This document shows, piece after piece, positions 1 to 9,163 of a stretch of DNA of 44,751 nt. The notes under the pieces are model-generated. The model made no database searches. It was not told where the DNA came from and worked only from the letters and a program-made list of their open reading frames with translations. Made by a program: the position numbers and the translations under genes. This DNA is from Sphingobacterium thalpophilum (GTDB lineage Bacteria > Bacteroidota > Bacteroidia > B-17B0 > Aurantibacillaceae): positions 1 through 44,751 of the forward strand of contig CALPON020000006.1 in the NCBI GenBank assembly GCA_943325195.2, given 5' to 3'. Position 1 is the first letter of the stretch, and each line of letters begins with the position of its first letter.

Positions 1-816
1 GCCGCTGGTCCTTCCATGCCTGTAAAGGTCCTAGGTCTGAGCGGCGCACCGCAGGCTGGCGACAAGTTTAATGTCATGAAGGATGAGCGGGAAGCGCGCG
101 AAATCGCGAACAAACGTCAGCAATTGCAGCGTGAGCAGGGTATCCGCACCCATAAACACATTACTCTGGATGAAATCGGACGTCGTCTCGCTATCGGGGA
201 TTTTAAAGAATTAAATGTCATTGTGAAAGGTGACGTCGATGGTTCTATTGAAGCACTCGCCGATTCACTCTTAAAACTCTCTACTGAAAAAGTGGCGGTT
301 AACATTATTCATAAGTCAGTAGGTGCCATTAGCGAAAGTGATGTCCTCCTTGCTTCTGCTTCTAATGCAATCATCATTGGCTTCCAGGTTCGCCCTAGTA
401 CCAGTGCCCGAAAACTAGCAGAGGTAGAGGAAATTGATATCCGTCTTTACTCCATCATTTACGATGCGATCAACGAAATCAAAGCCGCCATGGAAGGCAT
501 GCTTGCACCTGAATTCGAAGAGAAAATTGTTTGTAATCTGGAAGTCCGTGAGGTCTTTAAAATTACCCGCGTTGGCACCATCGCCGGCTGTTTTGTGCTG
601 GATGGAAAAATCACACGGAATACAAAAGTGCGCGTGATCCGTGATGGCATCGTAGTCCACACTGGATCCCTTGGTTCACTCAAACGTTTCAAAGACGATG
701 TGAAAGAAGTGGGTAATGGTTACGAATGTGGTCTCGATATCGCCAACTTCAATGATATTCAGGTCCGCGATATTATCGAGGGGTATGACATGATTGAAGT
801 GAAAGCGAAGCTTTAA
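1..816 (+). CDS. infB: Translation initiation factor IF-2, C-terminal part (5' truncated by window edge)
   Basis: The reading frame is open from base 1, so the listed Met at base 16 is internal and the gene begins left of the window. The 271 visible residues cover the end of domain II and the C-terminal domains of IF-2. The stretch [10 protein letters not shown] followed by VGAISESDV and FQVRP is typical of domain III, and the end ([13 protein letters not shown]) matches the usual IF-2 C-terminus. IF-2 is the GTPase that places initiator tRNA on the 30S subunit; its GTP-binding domain lies outside the window. A hairpin terminator follows 20 bases after the stop. The call is secure; nothing odd was seen in the visible part. 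Confidence 0.97.
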   Translation, partial: AAGPSMPVKVLGLSGAPQAGDKFNVMKDEREAREIANKRQQLQREQGIRTHKHITLDEIGRRLAIGDFKELNVIVKGDVDGSIEALADSLLKLSTEKVAVNIIHKSVGAISESDVLLASASNAIIIGFQVRPSTSARKLAEVEEIDIRLYSIIYDAINEIKAAMEGMLAPEFEEKIVCNLEVREVFKITRVGTIAGCFVLDGKITRNTKVRVIRDGIVVHTGSLGSLKRFKDDVKEVGNGYECGLDIANFNDIQVRDIIEGYDMIEVKAKL

Positions 817-835
817 TCAAGTAATTTTTTAATTA

Positions 836-866
836 AACTCCGGTCAGAACTTGGCCGGAGTTTTTT
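836..866 (+). terminator. Rho-independent terminator after infB
   Basis: An 8-bp perfect stem (AACTCCGG / CCGGAGTT) with an 11-base loop is followed directly by a T run. It lies 20 bases after the infB stop and ends that transcript before the cytochrome gene. Confidence 0.9.
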
Positions 867-927
867 GTTGCTCACTTTTATGCACCTTTCTCTTTTTTCT
901 GTAACTTGGTCTCTCTATTCTTTGTTG

Positions 928-1914
928 ATGATAAAACCCATTATAACTGCAGCCTGCGTACTCCTCCTCTTGCTGGCCTGCGAAGGTCCTGAACGGGAAA
1001 AAGAACCCATGTCCATTGCGCCGGAAAGTCAGATAACAGTTTATGAAGCCCCCGATACATCCCTGCTAGGAAACGACCTTTACAGCGAGACAGTGCGCTA
1101 CGGTGCGCGCCTAATGGCACACACCGCATACTTTATAGGGCCCGAAGGAACTGTAAGTAAAAATCTTGGTAATAAAATGAATTGCACCAATTGCCATCTG
1201 GAGTCGGGTACCAAAGCCTTTGGTCTGAACTTTTTTGACTCCCACCGCACTTATCCCCAGTACCGCGCGCGCGAAGATGCTATTCTTACTATGTCGGACC
1301 GCGTGAATAATTGCGTGACGCGTCCCCATAACGGCATTGCTTTAAAACTAGATAGTAAGGAAATGACAGCACTTGTCACCTATATCAAATGGGTGGGCGA
1401 AGGCTACAGCGCCGAAAAAAACGAGGGCTATGGACTAAAGCCGATTGCCTGCGACAGTCTGCGTGCGGATTCAAAAAGAGGAGAAGCGGTTTACATAAGC
1501 CAATGTAAGACCTGTCACCAGGCAGACGGACAAGGAGTAATGCTGGCGGATAATTCTACTTACCAATATCCACCACTCTGGGGTAAAAAAAGTTATCAGG
1601 AAGGCAGCAGCATGCACCGTGTGATTAAAGCGGCCAAGTTTATTAAATACAATATGCCGAATCTGATGAGCTCATCGGATAAACCCGTCCTTAGTGATCA
1701 AGAGGCACTGGACGTAGCGGCCTTTATCAATGATGGTAAGATTCACGCTCGGCCAAAGTCACCATTCAAAAGCTACCTAAATCTTAAGACAAAACCAATC
1801 GATTATTTTCAGGGGCCCTATGCGGACCCCTATTCTGAAGATGAACACGCCTTCGGTCCCTGGTACAAAATTGAAAAATACTATGTGGACAATGGTTTAA
1901 AAGTCAATAAGTAA
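928..1914 (+). CDS. Lipid-anchored dihaem cytochrome c, thiosulfate dehydrogenase (TsdA)-like
   Basis: I start at ATG 928, not the track's TTG 865, because the 328-aa product then opens with a clean lipoprotein signal (LLLLLAC, Cys18), implying a periplasm-facing lipid anchor. Two haem-binding sites are visible: CTNCH at about 86-90 and CKTCH at about 193-197. Around the first haem, NCTNCHLESG, the YPQYRARED segment and RVNNCVTRPHNG closely follow the TsdA family; the Cys at about 129 falls where TsdA has its unusual cysteine haem ligand. The FIKYNMP segment probably supplies the Met ligand of haem 2. TsdA enzymes couple two thiosulfates to tetrathionate, or reverse this. Substrate here is inferred from family only; a general electron-transfer cytochrome is the alternative. 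It stands alone, with no sox or quinone-oxidoreductase partner nearby. A near-match promoter box (TAACTTGG) lies upstream. Confidence 0.82.
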   Translation: MIKPIITAACVLLLLLACEGPEREKEPMSIAPESQITVYEAPDTSLLGNDLYSETVRYGARLMAHTAYFIGPEGTVSKNLGNKMNCTNCHLESGTKAFGLNFFDSHRTYPQYRAREDAILTMSDRVNNCVTRPHNGIALKLDSKEMTALVTYIKWVGEGYSAEKNEGYGLKPIACDSLRADSKRGEAVYISQCKTCHQADGQGVMLADNSTYQYPPLWGKKSYQEGSSMHRVIKAAKFIKYNMPNLMSSSDKPVLSDQEALDVAAFINDGKIHARPKSPFKSYLNLKTKPIDYFQGPYADPYSEDEHAFGPWYKIEKYYVDNGLKVNK

Positions 1915-1923
1915 TTTCAGTAC

Positions 1924-2742
1924 CTATGCGAGGTCAGCAAAATAGGCCTCCGTCTTTCTGAAATAATAAAAGCCGCAAACTAGGAGAATCATTGCGGAAC
2001 AGAGACCAGGCGCCACACTGCTCCAGTCGAGCTGACTGCCCTGTAAGGGAGCACGAAAAAGTTCAAGTGCCGCTGTCATTGGGTTTAACTGCATAAGGAA
2101 ATGTAGGGCTGGTTGCTTAGCAATGGTTGCAGGATAAATCACTGGCGAGACAAACAACAAAAACTGGATCATAAAGGGAATGATGTAACGGAAGTCCCTG
2201 TACTTCACATTCAGCGCGGCAAGCAGCGCTCCGGCACCAAAAGTAGTTATGCAGGTAAAAAAGAGCGCCAAGGGAAAATAAAAAAAAGCAGTCCAGTGAA
2301 TCTCATATCCTTTCAGGAGACAGGCCACAATAAAAACCAAAAAGGCCATCACGAAATCAAAAACACTGACGAGAATGGCTGAAATGGGAATGATGAGCCG
2401 CGGAAAATAAATCTTCCGAATGATGTTGGCATTAGCGACCATGCTGTTACCAGCATTGTTTAAACCGGTTGAAAAAACACCCCAGAGTACTAGGCCACTA
2501 AAAGAAAATAGTCCGTACGGCATCTGCATATTTGTATACGCGGCCACCGGCTTTCCCAGAAAGTAAGTGAATAGTAAAGCCAGTAAAAGTGGCTGCAGAA
2601 TGGCCCAAGATACGCCCAAAACACTTTGTTTGTATTTTACCTTGATGTCCCGAAGCGTAAAAAAATAAAAAAGCTCGCGGTAGTCCCGCAATTCCTTCAG
2701 TCCCAGTGAAAAAGTGTGCTGAGGTTTAATTTCGCTTTCCAT
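1924..2742 (-). CDS. ABC-2 type transporter permease, Wzm/TagG-like polysaccharide export
   Basis: The 272-aa protein has the layout of polysaccharide/teichoic-acid export permeases: a cytosolic N-terminus with ELFYFFTLRDIKVKYKQSVLG, then about six membrane segments. The motif SVLGVSWAILQPL is characteristic of the Wzm/RfbA/TagG group, as is the conserved FVSPVIYP segment before the last helices. Such permeases pair with an ATPase (Wzt/TagH) to move O-antigen or other glycans across the inner membrane. No ATPase gene is visible in the window, so the partner is presumably elsewhere. The start overlaps the stop of the upstream DUF1543 gene by one base (TAATG), indicating translational coupling within the ddl operon. 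Confidence 0.88.
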   Translation of the reverse strand: MESEIKPQHTFSLGLKELRDYRELFYFFTLRDIKVKYKQSVLGVSWAILQPLLLALLFTYFLGKPVAAYTNMQMPYGLFSFSGLVLWGVFSTGLNNAGNSMVANANIIRKIYFPRLIIPISAILVSVFDFVMAFLVFIVACLLKGYEIHWTAFFYFPLALFFTCITTFGAGALLAALNVKYRDFRYIIPFMIQFLLFVSPVIYPATIAKQPALHFLMQLNPMTAALELFRAPLQGSQLDWSSVAPGLCSAMILLVCGFYYFRKTEAYFADLA

Positions 2743-3305
2743 TACTTCAGCGCACTTATTTTTAAATAACCAAGGTGTTCTTCGTCCGCAAGGACTGCAT
2801 CTGCAGGACGAATCCGCAGTTCGAATTTATCTTTATCCCCTAAAAGGTCTTCAACACGGTGTATGTCGTCCAGATCAAAACCATACTTATCATCCACATG
2901 TGCAATACCTGCTTTGGTGCCGGTTGCGGCGGATTTAAAGAAGTGGGACTGCCTAGCAATTTTTAAAGCCGCAGCAATGGATTCCGCCACAATTAATTGT
3001 TTACAATGCAGCTCTTCAAATAAACCGGTTTGATAACCGCCCAGATTTATAAAAAATAATTGTAGGTTTTTTGACGGACGGCCCACCTGTTCGCGCGTTA
3101 AGAGCTCAATCGAATACGCACCCACCCTGCTGACTTCGCGCCATGCATCAATATGCAGTGCGCCGCTATCTGGCCAGAATTTTTTCATCTGGGGCACAAG
3201 GTCTTTCAAAGAATGGCCCTGCCCAAAAAACACATCGTGCTGCTCCGTCAGTCGTCCCGCAGGCCTGCATCCCAAAAGCACCATGTAAAGCCGGACCATC
3301 TCCAT
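2742..3305 (-). CDS. DUF1543 domain-containing protein
   Basis: The opening LYMVLLGCRPAGRLTEQHDVFFG is the signature of the DUF1543 family, small proteins of unknown function in Gram-negative bacteria. A second similar half appears to begin around VGRPSKNLQLFFINLGGYQ, so the 187-aa protein probably carries two related units. No signal peptide or membrane segment is seen, so it is expected in the cytoplasm. It starts 24 bases after the tandem Ddl stop and its own stop overlaps the ABC permease start by one base. The true start could be the third codon (MVRLYM) instead of base 3305. No function can be assigned; operon context suggests a link to envelope metabolism, as inference only. Confidence 0.82.
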   Translation of the reverse strand: MEMVRLYMVLLGCRPAGRLTEQHDVFFGQGHSLKDLVPQMKKFWPDSGALHIDAWREVSRVGAYSIELLTREQVGRPSKNLQLFFINLGGYQTGLFEELHCKQLIVAESIAAALKIARQSHFFKSAATGTKAGIAHVDDKYGFDLDDIHRVEDLLGDKDKFELRIRPADAVLADEEHLGYLKISALK

Positions 3306-3329
3306 GCAATGAAATTACGGATTTAAACT

Positions 3330-6038
3330 TTAATGTGTTGTTTCCTTGCTGCGCAAAAGGCGCTGCTGACCGAAGTCCAAAATTCTATCAATAAAGTCGA
3401 ATGGTTTATAGTGATTCATAGCCGCCTGATGAAAAATACAGGTTGCGGGTGTCATGCCAGGTAGAGAGTTCACTTCAATAAAAATAATTTCGGCACGACA
3501 GTCCGGGTACACCCTCACAAAGGCATCAATGCGACAGTAACCACCCACTTTAAGGACCTTTGCTGCACCCATCAGCGCTGCTTTTACCTGTTCTGAGACT
3601 TTAGCGCGGTCAGATGGGGCAGGCGCGTAACGCGCGGGGGTGATGTTTTGACCTTGTCCTGCCAAAAACTTTTCTTCTAGTGATAAGACCTCTCCGTCAG
3701 CTAGTGCTTCACTGGCTTCAAATACTTCGTAGAGCACCTCGCCTTTTTCATTGTAACGGGTGAGCATGCCGCCAGTGACTTCCAGAAAATGTCTCGCATC
3801 CTTTTTGCTAATCAGTTCTTCTACTAAGATGACTTTTTTCTGTGGAAATTCTTCTTTCTGTTTAATGTGTAATTGCTCTGCTGCTTTTTCATCTAATGCT
3901 TCTGTCTGTCTGAACATCAGGGTACAAAAAGCGCTGAACTCTTCAGGCGATTTTATTTTTTTAACCGCGCTGCTGCAGCCATCATCAACTGGCTTAGCAA
4001 TGAAGGGGTATGAGAGGTGGCTTGCAATTTTTTGCAATACCGCCGCGGCATCCTTTGTCCACTCTTCTTCCTGAATCAGTAGGTGTTCAGCGACAAGAAA
4101 ACCATGTGCGCGCAGAATTTCATTCGTGCGGTATTTATCGATGGTGATTTCAGAACTTTCACGGCCTGAACCATTATATGGAAGACCAACTTTTTCGAGT
4201 TCAACCTGTATGGCACCGTCCTCACCAGGACGGCCATGCAGTGCGATGAACACTTCGTCTGCTTTTTCTTTCAGATCGTGAAAGCTTAGTTGTACAGGGT
4301 TTGCTGTAAAGGTTGAACCTGCATACTTTGCCGTAATGGCGCTGCATTGGGACATGATCCCAGCAATTACTGGATGAACGGCATAGTGTTCGACTTTTTC
4401 TTTAATGTCATCTGCATTGTCTTTCAGCAGTAAATTTATGGGTAATTGGTACAATTGATGCTGGGTTGCGCTTCCTGTCAAGAAAACGGGAAAGGCCTCA
4501 TATTTTTCCGAAGAGGCAAGTTTCTCAAAAACATTTCGGCCGCTTTCTACAGAAATATGTCGCTCCGAAGAGTAACCACCAAGAATAACTGCCACTTTTA
4601 TTTTTTTTACTGCGGCGTGTTTTTCTGCTTCAATCTGTTTATCCAGTTGAGAAAGCAAATGTGCATAGCGCAGATTTCCTTTGGATTGCAGGGTACGTCG
4701 TTTCAGAGAAGTGCGAATAATAAAGCTGAGGAACTGTGAAGGATTTAAACCAATTTCTGCGGCCTGATGAAAAAAGAAAGAAGAAGGCATCATGCCACTA
4801 GTGGTATTTGGATCGTTGAGGTAGATCTTACCATCATTGCCTAGAAAGCCGTCAATGCGCGCGTAAACATCAAAGTGTAGTTCGCGGAATAACCGTTCAC
4901 ACTCGCTTCGGATCGCCGTTATTTGTTTTTCAGGCAAATCTATTGGCGTAATTTTTCGCGAAAGTCCGGGTAGGTATTTACTGCGATAATCAAAAAGTTC
5001 TTTTCCTTTGCGAATCTCGGTCGGGGGCAGGGCAATGGCCGTGCCGTTTTCATCTTCCAAGACAATACAGCTGAACTCCCTGCCGGCAATAAAACCTTCT
5101 ATCAAGGCCGTATTTTCTGCATCGAGACTTTCAATTACAAAGCCCTCATTTTTTAAATGTGTATTAAAGAACTTTAGAAGCTCATTGGGATCGGCGATGA
5201 CCGGTGCATTTAAAGCCGCAGGCGAGGTAATTTGCACGGGCATACCGATGCCTTCGCGTATATCCGCCAGTGTTTTGACATAGTCCGTTTTCTCGCCATC
5301 CGTTTTTTTCTGCCACTCAGCGGCATCTAACCAGCGCGTAAATAAGGCTTTTTCCACGGCCTGCTGAAAGGACCCTTCATCTTCTGATTCCAGAATACTA
5401 ATCCCAATACTCGAGCCCTGGTTGGCTGGCTTTACCACGCATGGGAACCCGATTTTTTCTTTGACCTGTCTAAAACTTTCTTTTGCCTGGCCGCTGATCC
5501 ATGCGTCGCGGCTGATGCGCATGTATGCAGGACTGTTAAAGCCCGCTTTCACCATGAGGTCTTTTTGCACGGATTTATCAACACCAATAGCAGAAGGTAA
5601 AATTCCGGAACCGCTGTAGGGAATCTGCAGATAGTCGAAAAGACCCTGAATACGCCCATCTTCACCGAATGGACCGTGAAGACACAGAAAGGCGAAATCT
5701 ATTTTTGTACGCAGGACTTCTAGATTTATTTTTTCTCCAATGCCTTTAAGTAAGACCTCTTGTTCGGCAGTTCCAGCAGGTGCTAGGTTTTCGGCGTATA
5801 ATTGAAAAACACTGTTTTCTGGCAGGAATTCAACTGGAGGGTAAAAGTCGCGGATGGTGCCTTTGTAAACATACTGCCAGTCCAGCTCCACAAAATTTCC
5901 GAAACTATCAACAAACAAGGGAATTGCTTCAAATAGAAATTTGTTGAGATTATCGTAGACCGTTCTGCCGCCTGCAAATGAAATTTCGCGTTCCTTACTT
6001 TGACCGCCGAAGACAATGCCTACCCTTATTTTACTCAT
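3330..6038 (-). CDS. ddl: Tandem D-alanine--D-alanine ligase fusion (two Ddl-like units)
   Basis: The 902-aa protein holds two complete ATP-grasp ligase units, about residues 1-450 and 478-895; ordinary Ddl proteins are one unit of 300-370 aa. Unit 1 has GGQSKEREIS, HGPFGEDG, VVKPANQGSSIG, SKYLPG (Tyr355), ARIDGF and NDPNTTSGM, where the usual metal-binding Glu of NEINTxPGM is Asp409. Unit 2 has GGYSSERHIS, HGRPGEDG, AKPVDDGCSSAV, EEKFL (Phe791 where unit 1 and E. coli DdlB have Tyr), CRIDAF and FIEVNSLPGM. Ddl makes the D-Ala-D-Ala dipeptide for peptidoglycan in the cytoplasm. Which half makes D-Ala-D-Ala, and whether the other has altered substrate or a regulatory role, cannot be told. It heads an operon with the DUF1543 and Wzm-like genes; a TACCTTTG box lies 27 bases upstream. 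Confidence 0.93.
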   Translation of the reverse strand: MSKIRVGIVFGGQSKEREISFAGGRTVYDNLNKFLFEAIPLFVDSFGNFVELDWQYVYKGTIRDFYPPVEFLPENSVFQLYAENLAPAGTAEQEVLLKGIGEKINLEVLRTKIDFAFLCLHGPFGEDGRIQGLFDYLQIPYSGSGILPSAIGVDKSVQKDLMVKAGFNSPAYMRISRDAWISGQAKESFRQVKEKIGFPCVVKPANQGSSIGISILESEDEGSFQQAVEKALFTRWLDAAEWQKKTDGEKTDYVKTLADIREGIGMPVQITSPAALNAPVIADPNELLKFFNTHLKNEGFVIESLDAENTALIEGFIAGREFSCIVLEDENGTAIALPPTEIRKGKELFDYRSKYLPGLSRKITPIDLPEKQITAIRSECERLFRELHFDVYARIDGFLGNDGKIYLNDPNTTSGMMPSSFFFHQAAEIGLNPSQFLSFIIRTSLKRRTLQSKGNLRYAHLLSQLDKQIEAEKHAAVKKIKVAVILGGYSSERHISVESGRNVFEKLASSEKYEAFPVFLTGSATQHQLYQLPINLLLKDNADDIKEKVEHYAVHPVIAGIMSQCSAITAKYAGSTFTANPVQLSFHDLKEKADEVFIALHGRPGEDGAIQVELEKVGLPYNGSGRESSEITIDKYRTNEILRAHGFLVAEHLLIQEEEWTKDAAAVLQKIASHLSYPFIAKPVDDGCSSAVKKIKSPEEFSAFCTLMFRQTEALDEKAAEQLHIKQKEEFPQKKVILVEELISKKDARHFLEVTGGMLTRYNEKGEVLYEVFEASEALADGEVLSLEEKFLAGQGQNITPARYAPAPSDRAKVSEQVKAALMGAAKVLKVGGYCRIDAFVRVYPDCRAEIIFIEVNSLPGMTPATCIFHQAAMNHYKPFDFIDRILDFGQQRLLRSKETTH

Positions 6039-6065
6039 GATTTACCTGCAAAGTTGATGAATATT

Positions 6066-6073
6066 CAAAGGTA
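6066..6073 (-). promoter_or_regulatory. Bacteroidota -7 promoter box (TACCTTTG) for the tandem ddl operon
   Basis: On the minus strand TACCTTTG matches the Bacteroidota TAnnTTTG consensus exactly and ends 27 bases before the ATG. No clear TTG appears at the -33 position. Confidence 0.55.
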
Positions 6074-6177
6074 AAAGAAAGACGGCGCAGACCGTCTGTA
6101 CCTTTTGGAATTAATTAACATCAGTTTGTAGATAGAGAGGGCTTTACTTTGCTACTTTCGGTTCTTATTTCAGGATA

Positions 6178-7422
6178 ATGTTTTTAAGATTTTTATTGTT
6201 TTTTATCCTCATCGTTGGCATTGAATTTTATTTTCTGCAAGCGGTGAAGACTTTTGTCCAGGATTTTTCTCAGACCAGCAAGCAAGTCGTGCTTTATACT
6301 GCTTATTTTTTCATGGCCCTGAGTCTCGCTGTGGGACTCGTGTCACTCTTTTATCCCCCGCCGCAATGGAATGTATTCTTCCGTTTTTTTTCCGGCGCCA
6401 TGCTGGTTATTGTGCTGTGCAAGTTAGTGGGCTCTAGTTTTTTGATGGTAGATGATCTCATTCGGTTTTTCCGATGGCTCTTTTCACTCTTTCGTGGCAG
6501 TGCACCGCAGGTGGTGGAGGGGCAAGCCGGTATTAGCCGTCTTAAGTTCTTCAGTCAGTTGGCCGTTACCTTCACTGTAATTCCTGCGGTGGGACTTATA
6601 TACGGTATTGTGCGCGGGGCCTACAAATACAGAGTTCATCAAGTAAAGGTCCCTTCTCCAAAAATACCGGCAGGCTTTGACGGGTTTAAAATTGTACAAT
6701 TGTCAGACATCCATACCGGCTCTTTCTCTGATACCAAAGCTTTGAACCGCGCCTTTGATTTGGTGATGGCTGAAAAGCCGGATCTTATTTTATTTACCGG
6801 CGATCTGGTTAACAATCACAGCGATGAGACTAATGGCTTTGTGGAAACCTTTCAGCGCTTAAAAGCGCCATTCGGAGTGTATTCAGTATTGGGAAATCAT
6901 GATTACGGAGATTATGTTGAGTGGGAAAATGCGGAACAGAAGCGCGCTAATCTAGAGCGTTTAAAGCGCATTCAAGCGGAGTGCGGCTGGCGCATATTGA
7001 TGAACGAACATGTGGCATTGGAAAAGAACGGTGACACGATTGCTTTATTGGGAATTGAAAACTGGGGTGGCAACATGCGTTTCCCTAAATATGGAAAAAT
7101 GAGCGAAGCGCATAAGGATACCGCCACTTTTCCTTTTAGAATTTTAATGAGTCACGACCCCAGCCACTGGGAGCAAGAGGTTCAACCGAATTATCCCGAT
7201 GTGGATTTAACGCTCAGCGGTCATACGCATGGTATGCAGATGGGTATTGAAATTCCTGGTTTTAAATGGAGCCCCTCCCAGTATTTCTATAAGCAATGGG
7301 CTGGACTTTATAAATCCGGCGAGCAGTTTTTATATGTCAACCGAGGACTTGGATTTTTGGGCTATCCCGGACGTTTGGGCATTTGGCCCGAGATTACGGT
7401 AATGGAATTGCAGCGGGTGTAG
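6178..7422 (+). CDS. Membrane-anchored metallophosphoesterase (YkuE/YaeI-like)
   Basis: The 414-aa protein has four hydrophobic N-terminal segments (residues 1-155), then a calcineurin-like phosphoesterase domain. All metal-binding blocks are visible: QLSDIHTG, LFTGDLVNN, VLGNHDYGD, LMSHDPSHW and LSGHTHGMQMG. This arrangement is common to membrane phosphoesterases annotated as YkuE/YaeI-like, some of which act on phospholipids or lipid-linked substrates; the substrate here is unknown. The domain follows the last membrane segment after a charged stretch, so its side of the membrane is not settled by the sequence. It is divergent from the ddl operon with 139 bases between. The call of family is firm, the substrate open. 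Confidence 0.9.
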   Translation: MFLRFLLFFILIVGIEFYFLQAVKTFVQDFSQTSKQVVLYTAYFFMALSLAVGLVSLFYPPPQWNVFFRFFSGAMLVIVLCKLVGSSFLMVDDLIRFFRWLFSLFRGSAPQVVEGQAGISRLKFFSQLAVTFTVIPAVGLIYGIVRGAYKYRVHQVKVPSPKIPAGFDGFKIVQLSDIHTGSFSDTKALNRAFDLVMAEKPDLILFTGDLVNNHSDETNGFVETFQRLKAPFGVYSVLGNHDYGDYVEWENAEQKRANLERLKRIQAECGWRILMNEHVALEKNGDTIALLGIENWGGNMRFPKYGKMSEAHKDTATFPFRILMSHDPSHWEQEVQPNYPDVDLTLSGHTHGMQMGIEIPGFKWSPSQYFYKQWAGLYKSGEQFLYVNRGLGFLGYPGRLGIWPEITVMELQRV

Positions 7423-7760
7423 CGTTCAAAGGGTTCATTGTAAGTATACAAAAACTAGTTTCCTTCTCAGTTCTGACTATTTATCACTTTCTGGTATTAT
7501 GTTCAGTTACACCTCTAACGATGAAAAAGCGGATTGTACTTTGTGGAGATTCCTTTCGACATTTATTCACAGTTGCAGTTAAAGGAGGCACGCACCTGCT
7601 TTATCAGAGAACCTCTAATTCAAACGATGATCAGTGATGTGCAGGCTATTACAAAAGTGAAGCGATGAAGCCGGAGCAGACTTTGTATCGTTACATTTCG
7701 TGACAGAAAGGGCAGGGTTAAAGTGAGATTGTATGAGGTTCAAAGAATGCCAGGCCCATA
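7423..7760. other. Intergenic stretch without recognised gene
   Basis: About 340 bases between the phosphoesterase stop and the ahcY terminator. The plus-strand track ORF 7383-7637 overlaps the phosphoesterase end and its product resembles no family I know. A TAAAGGAGGCACG run near 7580 looks like a ribosome-binding site but no convincing ORF follows. I see no RNA gene. Confidence 0.5.
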
Positions 7761-7794
7761 AAAAAATCCCGCCTCAATGAGAACGGGATTTTTT
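7761..7794 (-). terminator. Rho-independent terminator after ahcY
   Basis: AAAAAATCCCG and CGGGATTTTTT form an 11-bp stem around a 12-base loop. It lies 20 bases after the ahcY stop on the minus strand; because A and T runs flank both sides it could also stop plus-strand transcripts from the phosphoesterase. Confidence 0.88.
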
Positions 7795-7814
7795 AGAGTT
7801 AATTTGAAAACTGA

Positions 7815-9131
7815 TTAGTATCTGTAAGCATCCGATTTGAACGGACCTTCAACTTTTACACCAATATAATCTGCTTGATCTGTGTTTAATGTATCGAGTT
7901 CAACACCAATCTTACCTAAGTGCAGACGTGCTACTTTTTCATCAAGGATTTTTGGTAACACATATACTTTATTCTCGTATGCAGCTGTATTTGTCCACAA
8001 TTCTAATTGCGCTAACGTTTGGTTTGTGAATGAGTTACTCATTACAAAACTTGGGTGACCTGTTGCACAACCTAAGTTAACGAGACGGCCTTCAGCTAAA
8101 ACAATAATGTCTTTTCCATTAATCGTGTACTTATCAACTTGTGGTTTAATGGTGTCTTTTGTTGCACCGTAGGTTTTGTTCAACCAGGCCATGTCAATTT
8201 CAGTATCAAAGTGACCAATGTTACAAACGATTGCACCGTGTTTCATCGATTCAAAGTGACGACCAACAACAATGTCCTTGTTACCTGTAGTTGTCACAAT
8301 GATGTCTGCAATCTTCACTGCATTATCCATTTTTATTACTTGATATCCATCCATAGCCGCTTGCAATGCACAGATAGGATCAATCTCCGTAACAATCACA
8401 CGCACACCTTGTGATGATAAAGACAAAGCAGAACCTTTTCCAACATCACCGTAACCTGCAACAACAGCAACTTTACCCGCCATCATCACATCGGTAGCAC
8501 GACGAATCGCATCTACCAGTGACTCGCGACAACCATATTTGTTATCAAATTTAGATTTTGTTACAGAATCATTCACGTTAATAGCCGGCAATAATAAAGT
8601 ACCCTTAGCCATACGCTCATACAAACGGTGAACACCTGTGGTTGTTTCTTCAGAAAGACCACGAATACCAGCGGCTAATTCAGGATACTGATCAAATACC
8701 ATATTGGTTAGGTCACCACCATCATCTAGAATCATATTCAAAGGCTGACGGCTTTCACCGAACCAAAGTGTTTGTTCAATACACCAGTCAAATTCTTCTG
8801 CAGTCATCCCTTTCCAGGCATATACTTGAATACCAGCAGCAGCAATTGCAGCAGCAGCATGATCCTGTGTAGAGAAAATATTACAAGAGCTCCAGGTTAC
8901 TTCTGCTCCTAATTCAACCAATGTCTCTATCAACACGGCAGTTTGAATAGTCATGTGCAGACAGCCTGCAATGCGCGCTCCCGCCAGTGGTTTTGATGGG
9001 CCGTATTCCTGACGAAGGGCCATTAAACCCGGCATTTCTTCTTCTGCTAATCTGATCTCCTTGCGGCCCCATTCGGCAAGTGAAATGTCTTTTACTTTGT
9101 AGGCGGTGTACTTGGTTGCTGTTACTGGCAT
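7815..9131 (-). CDS. ahcY: Adenosylhomocysteinase (S-adenosyl-L-homocysteine hydrolase)
   Basis: The 438-aa product is full length. Recognisable blocks are [16 protein letters not shown] near residue 60, the DDGGD metal/substrate loop, [21 protein letters not shown], the NAD-binding GYGDVGKG, and the C-terminal KSDAYRY, whose Lys and Tyr contact NAD in the partner subunit. The enzyme splits S-adenosylhomocysteine into adenosine and homocysteine, removing the inhibitor made by methyltransferases; it is cytosolic and NAD-dependent. It is monocistronic, with a promoter on one side (TTG, 20 bases, TATCTTTG) and its own terminator. Its codons look smoother and more A/T-ending than neighbours, as expected for a highly expressed gene. 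Confidence 0.98.
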   Translation of the reverse strand: MPVTATKYTAYKVKDISLAEWGRKEIRLAEEEMPGLMALRQEYGPSKPLAGARIAGCLHMTIQTAVLIETLVELGAEVTWSSCNIFSTQDHAAAAIAAAGIQVYAWKGMTAEEFDWCIEQTLWFGESRQPLNMILDDGGDLTNMVFDQYPELAAGIRGLSEETTTGVHRLYERMAKGTLLLPAINVNDSVTKSKFDNKYGCRESLVDAIRRATDVMMAGKVAVVAGYGDVGKGSALSLSSQGVRVIVTEIDPICALQAAMDGYQVIKMDNAVKIADIIVTTTGNKDIVVGRHFESMKHGAIVCNIGHFDTEIDMAWLNKTYGATKDTIKPQVDKYTINGKDIIVLAEGRLVNLGCATGHPSFVMSNSFTNQTLAQLELWTNTAAYENKVYVLPKILDEKVARLHLGKIGVELDTLNTDQADYIGVKVEGPFKSDAYRY

Positions 9132-9163
9132 GTTGTCTTAATTTATTGTTTTTTTAAGGAATA

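Noticed and set aside
7383-7637. 84-codon plus-strand ORF after the phosphoesterase
   Set aside because: It overlaps the end of a secure gene in another frame, has no recognisable family and no promoter or convincing ribosome-binding site.
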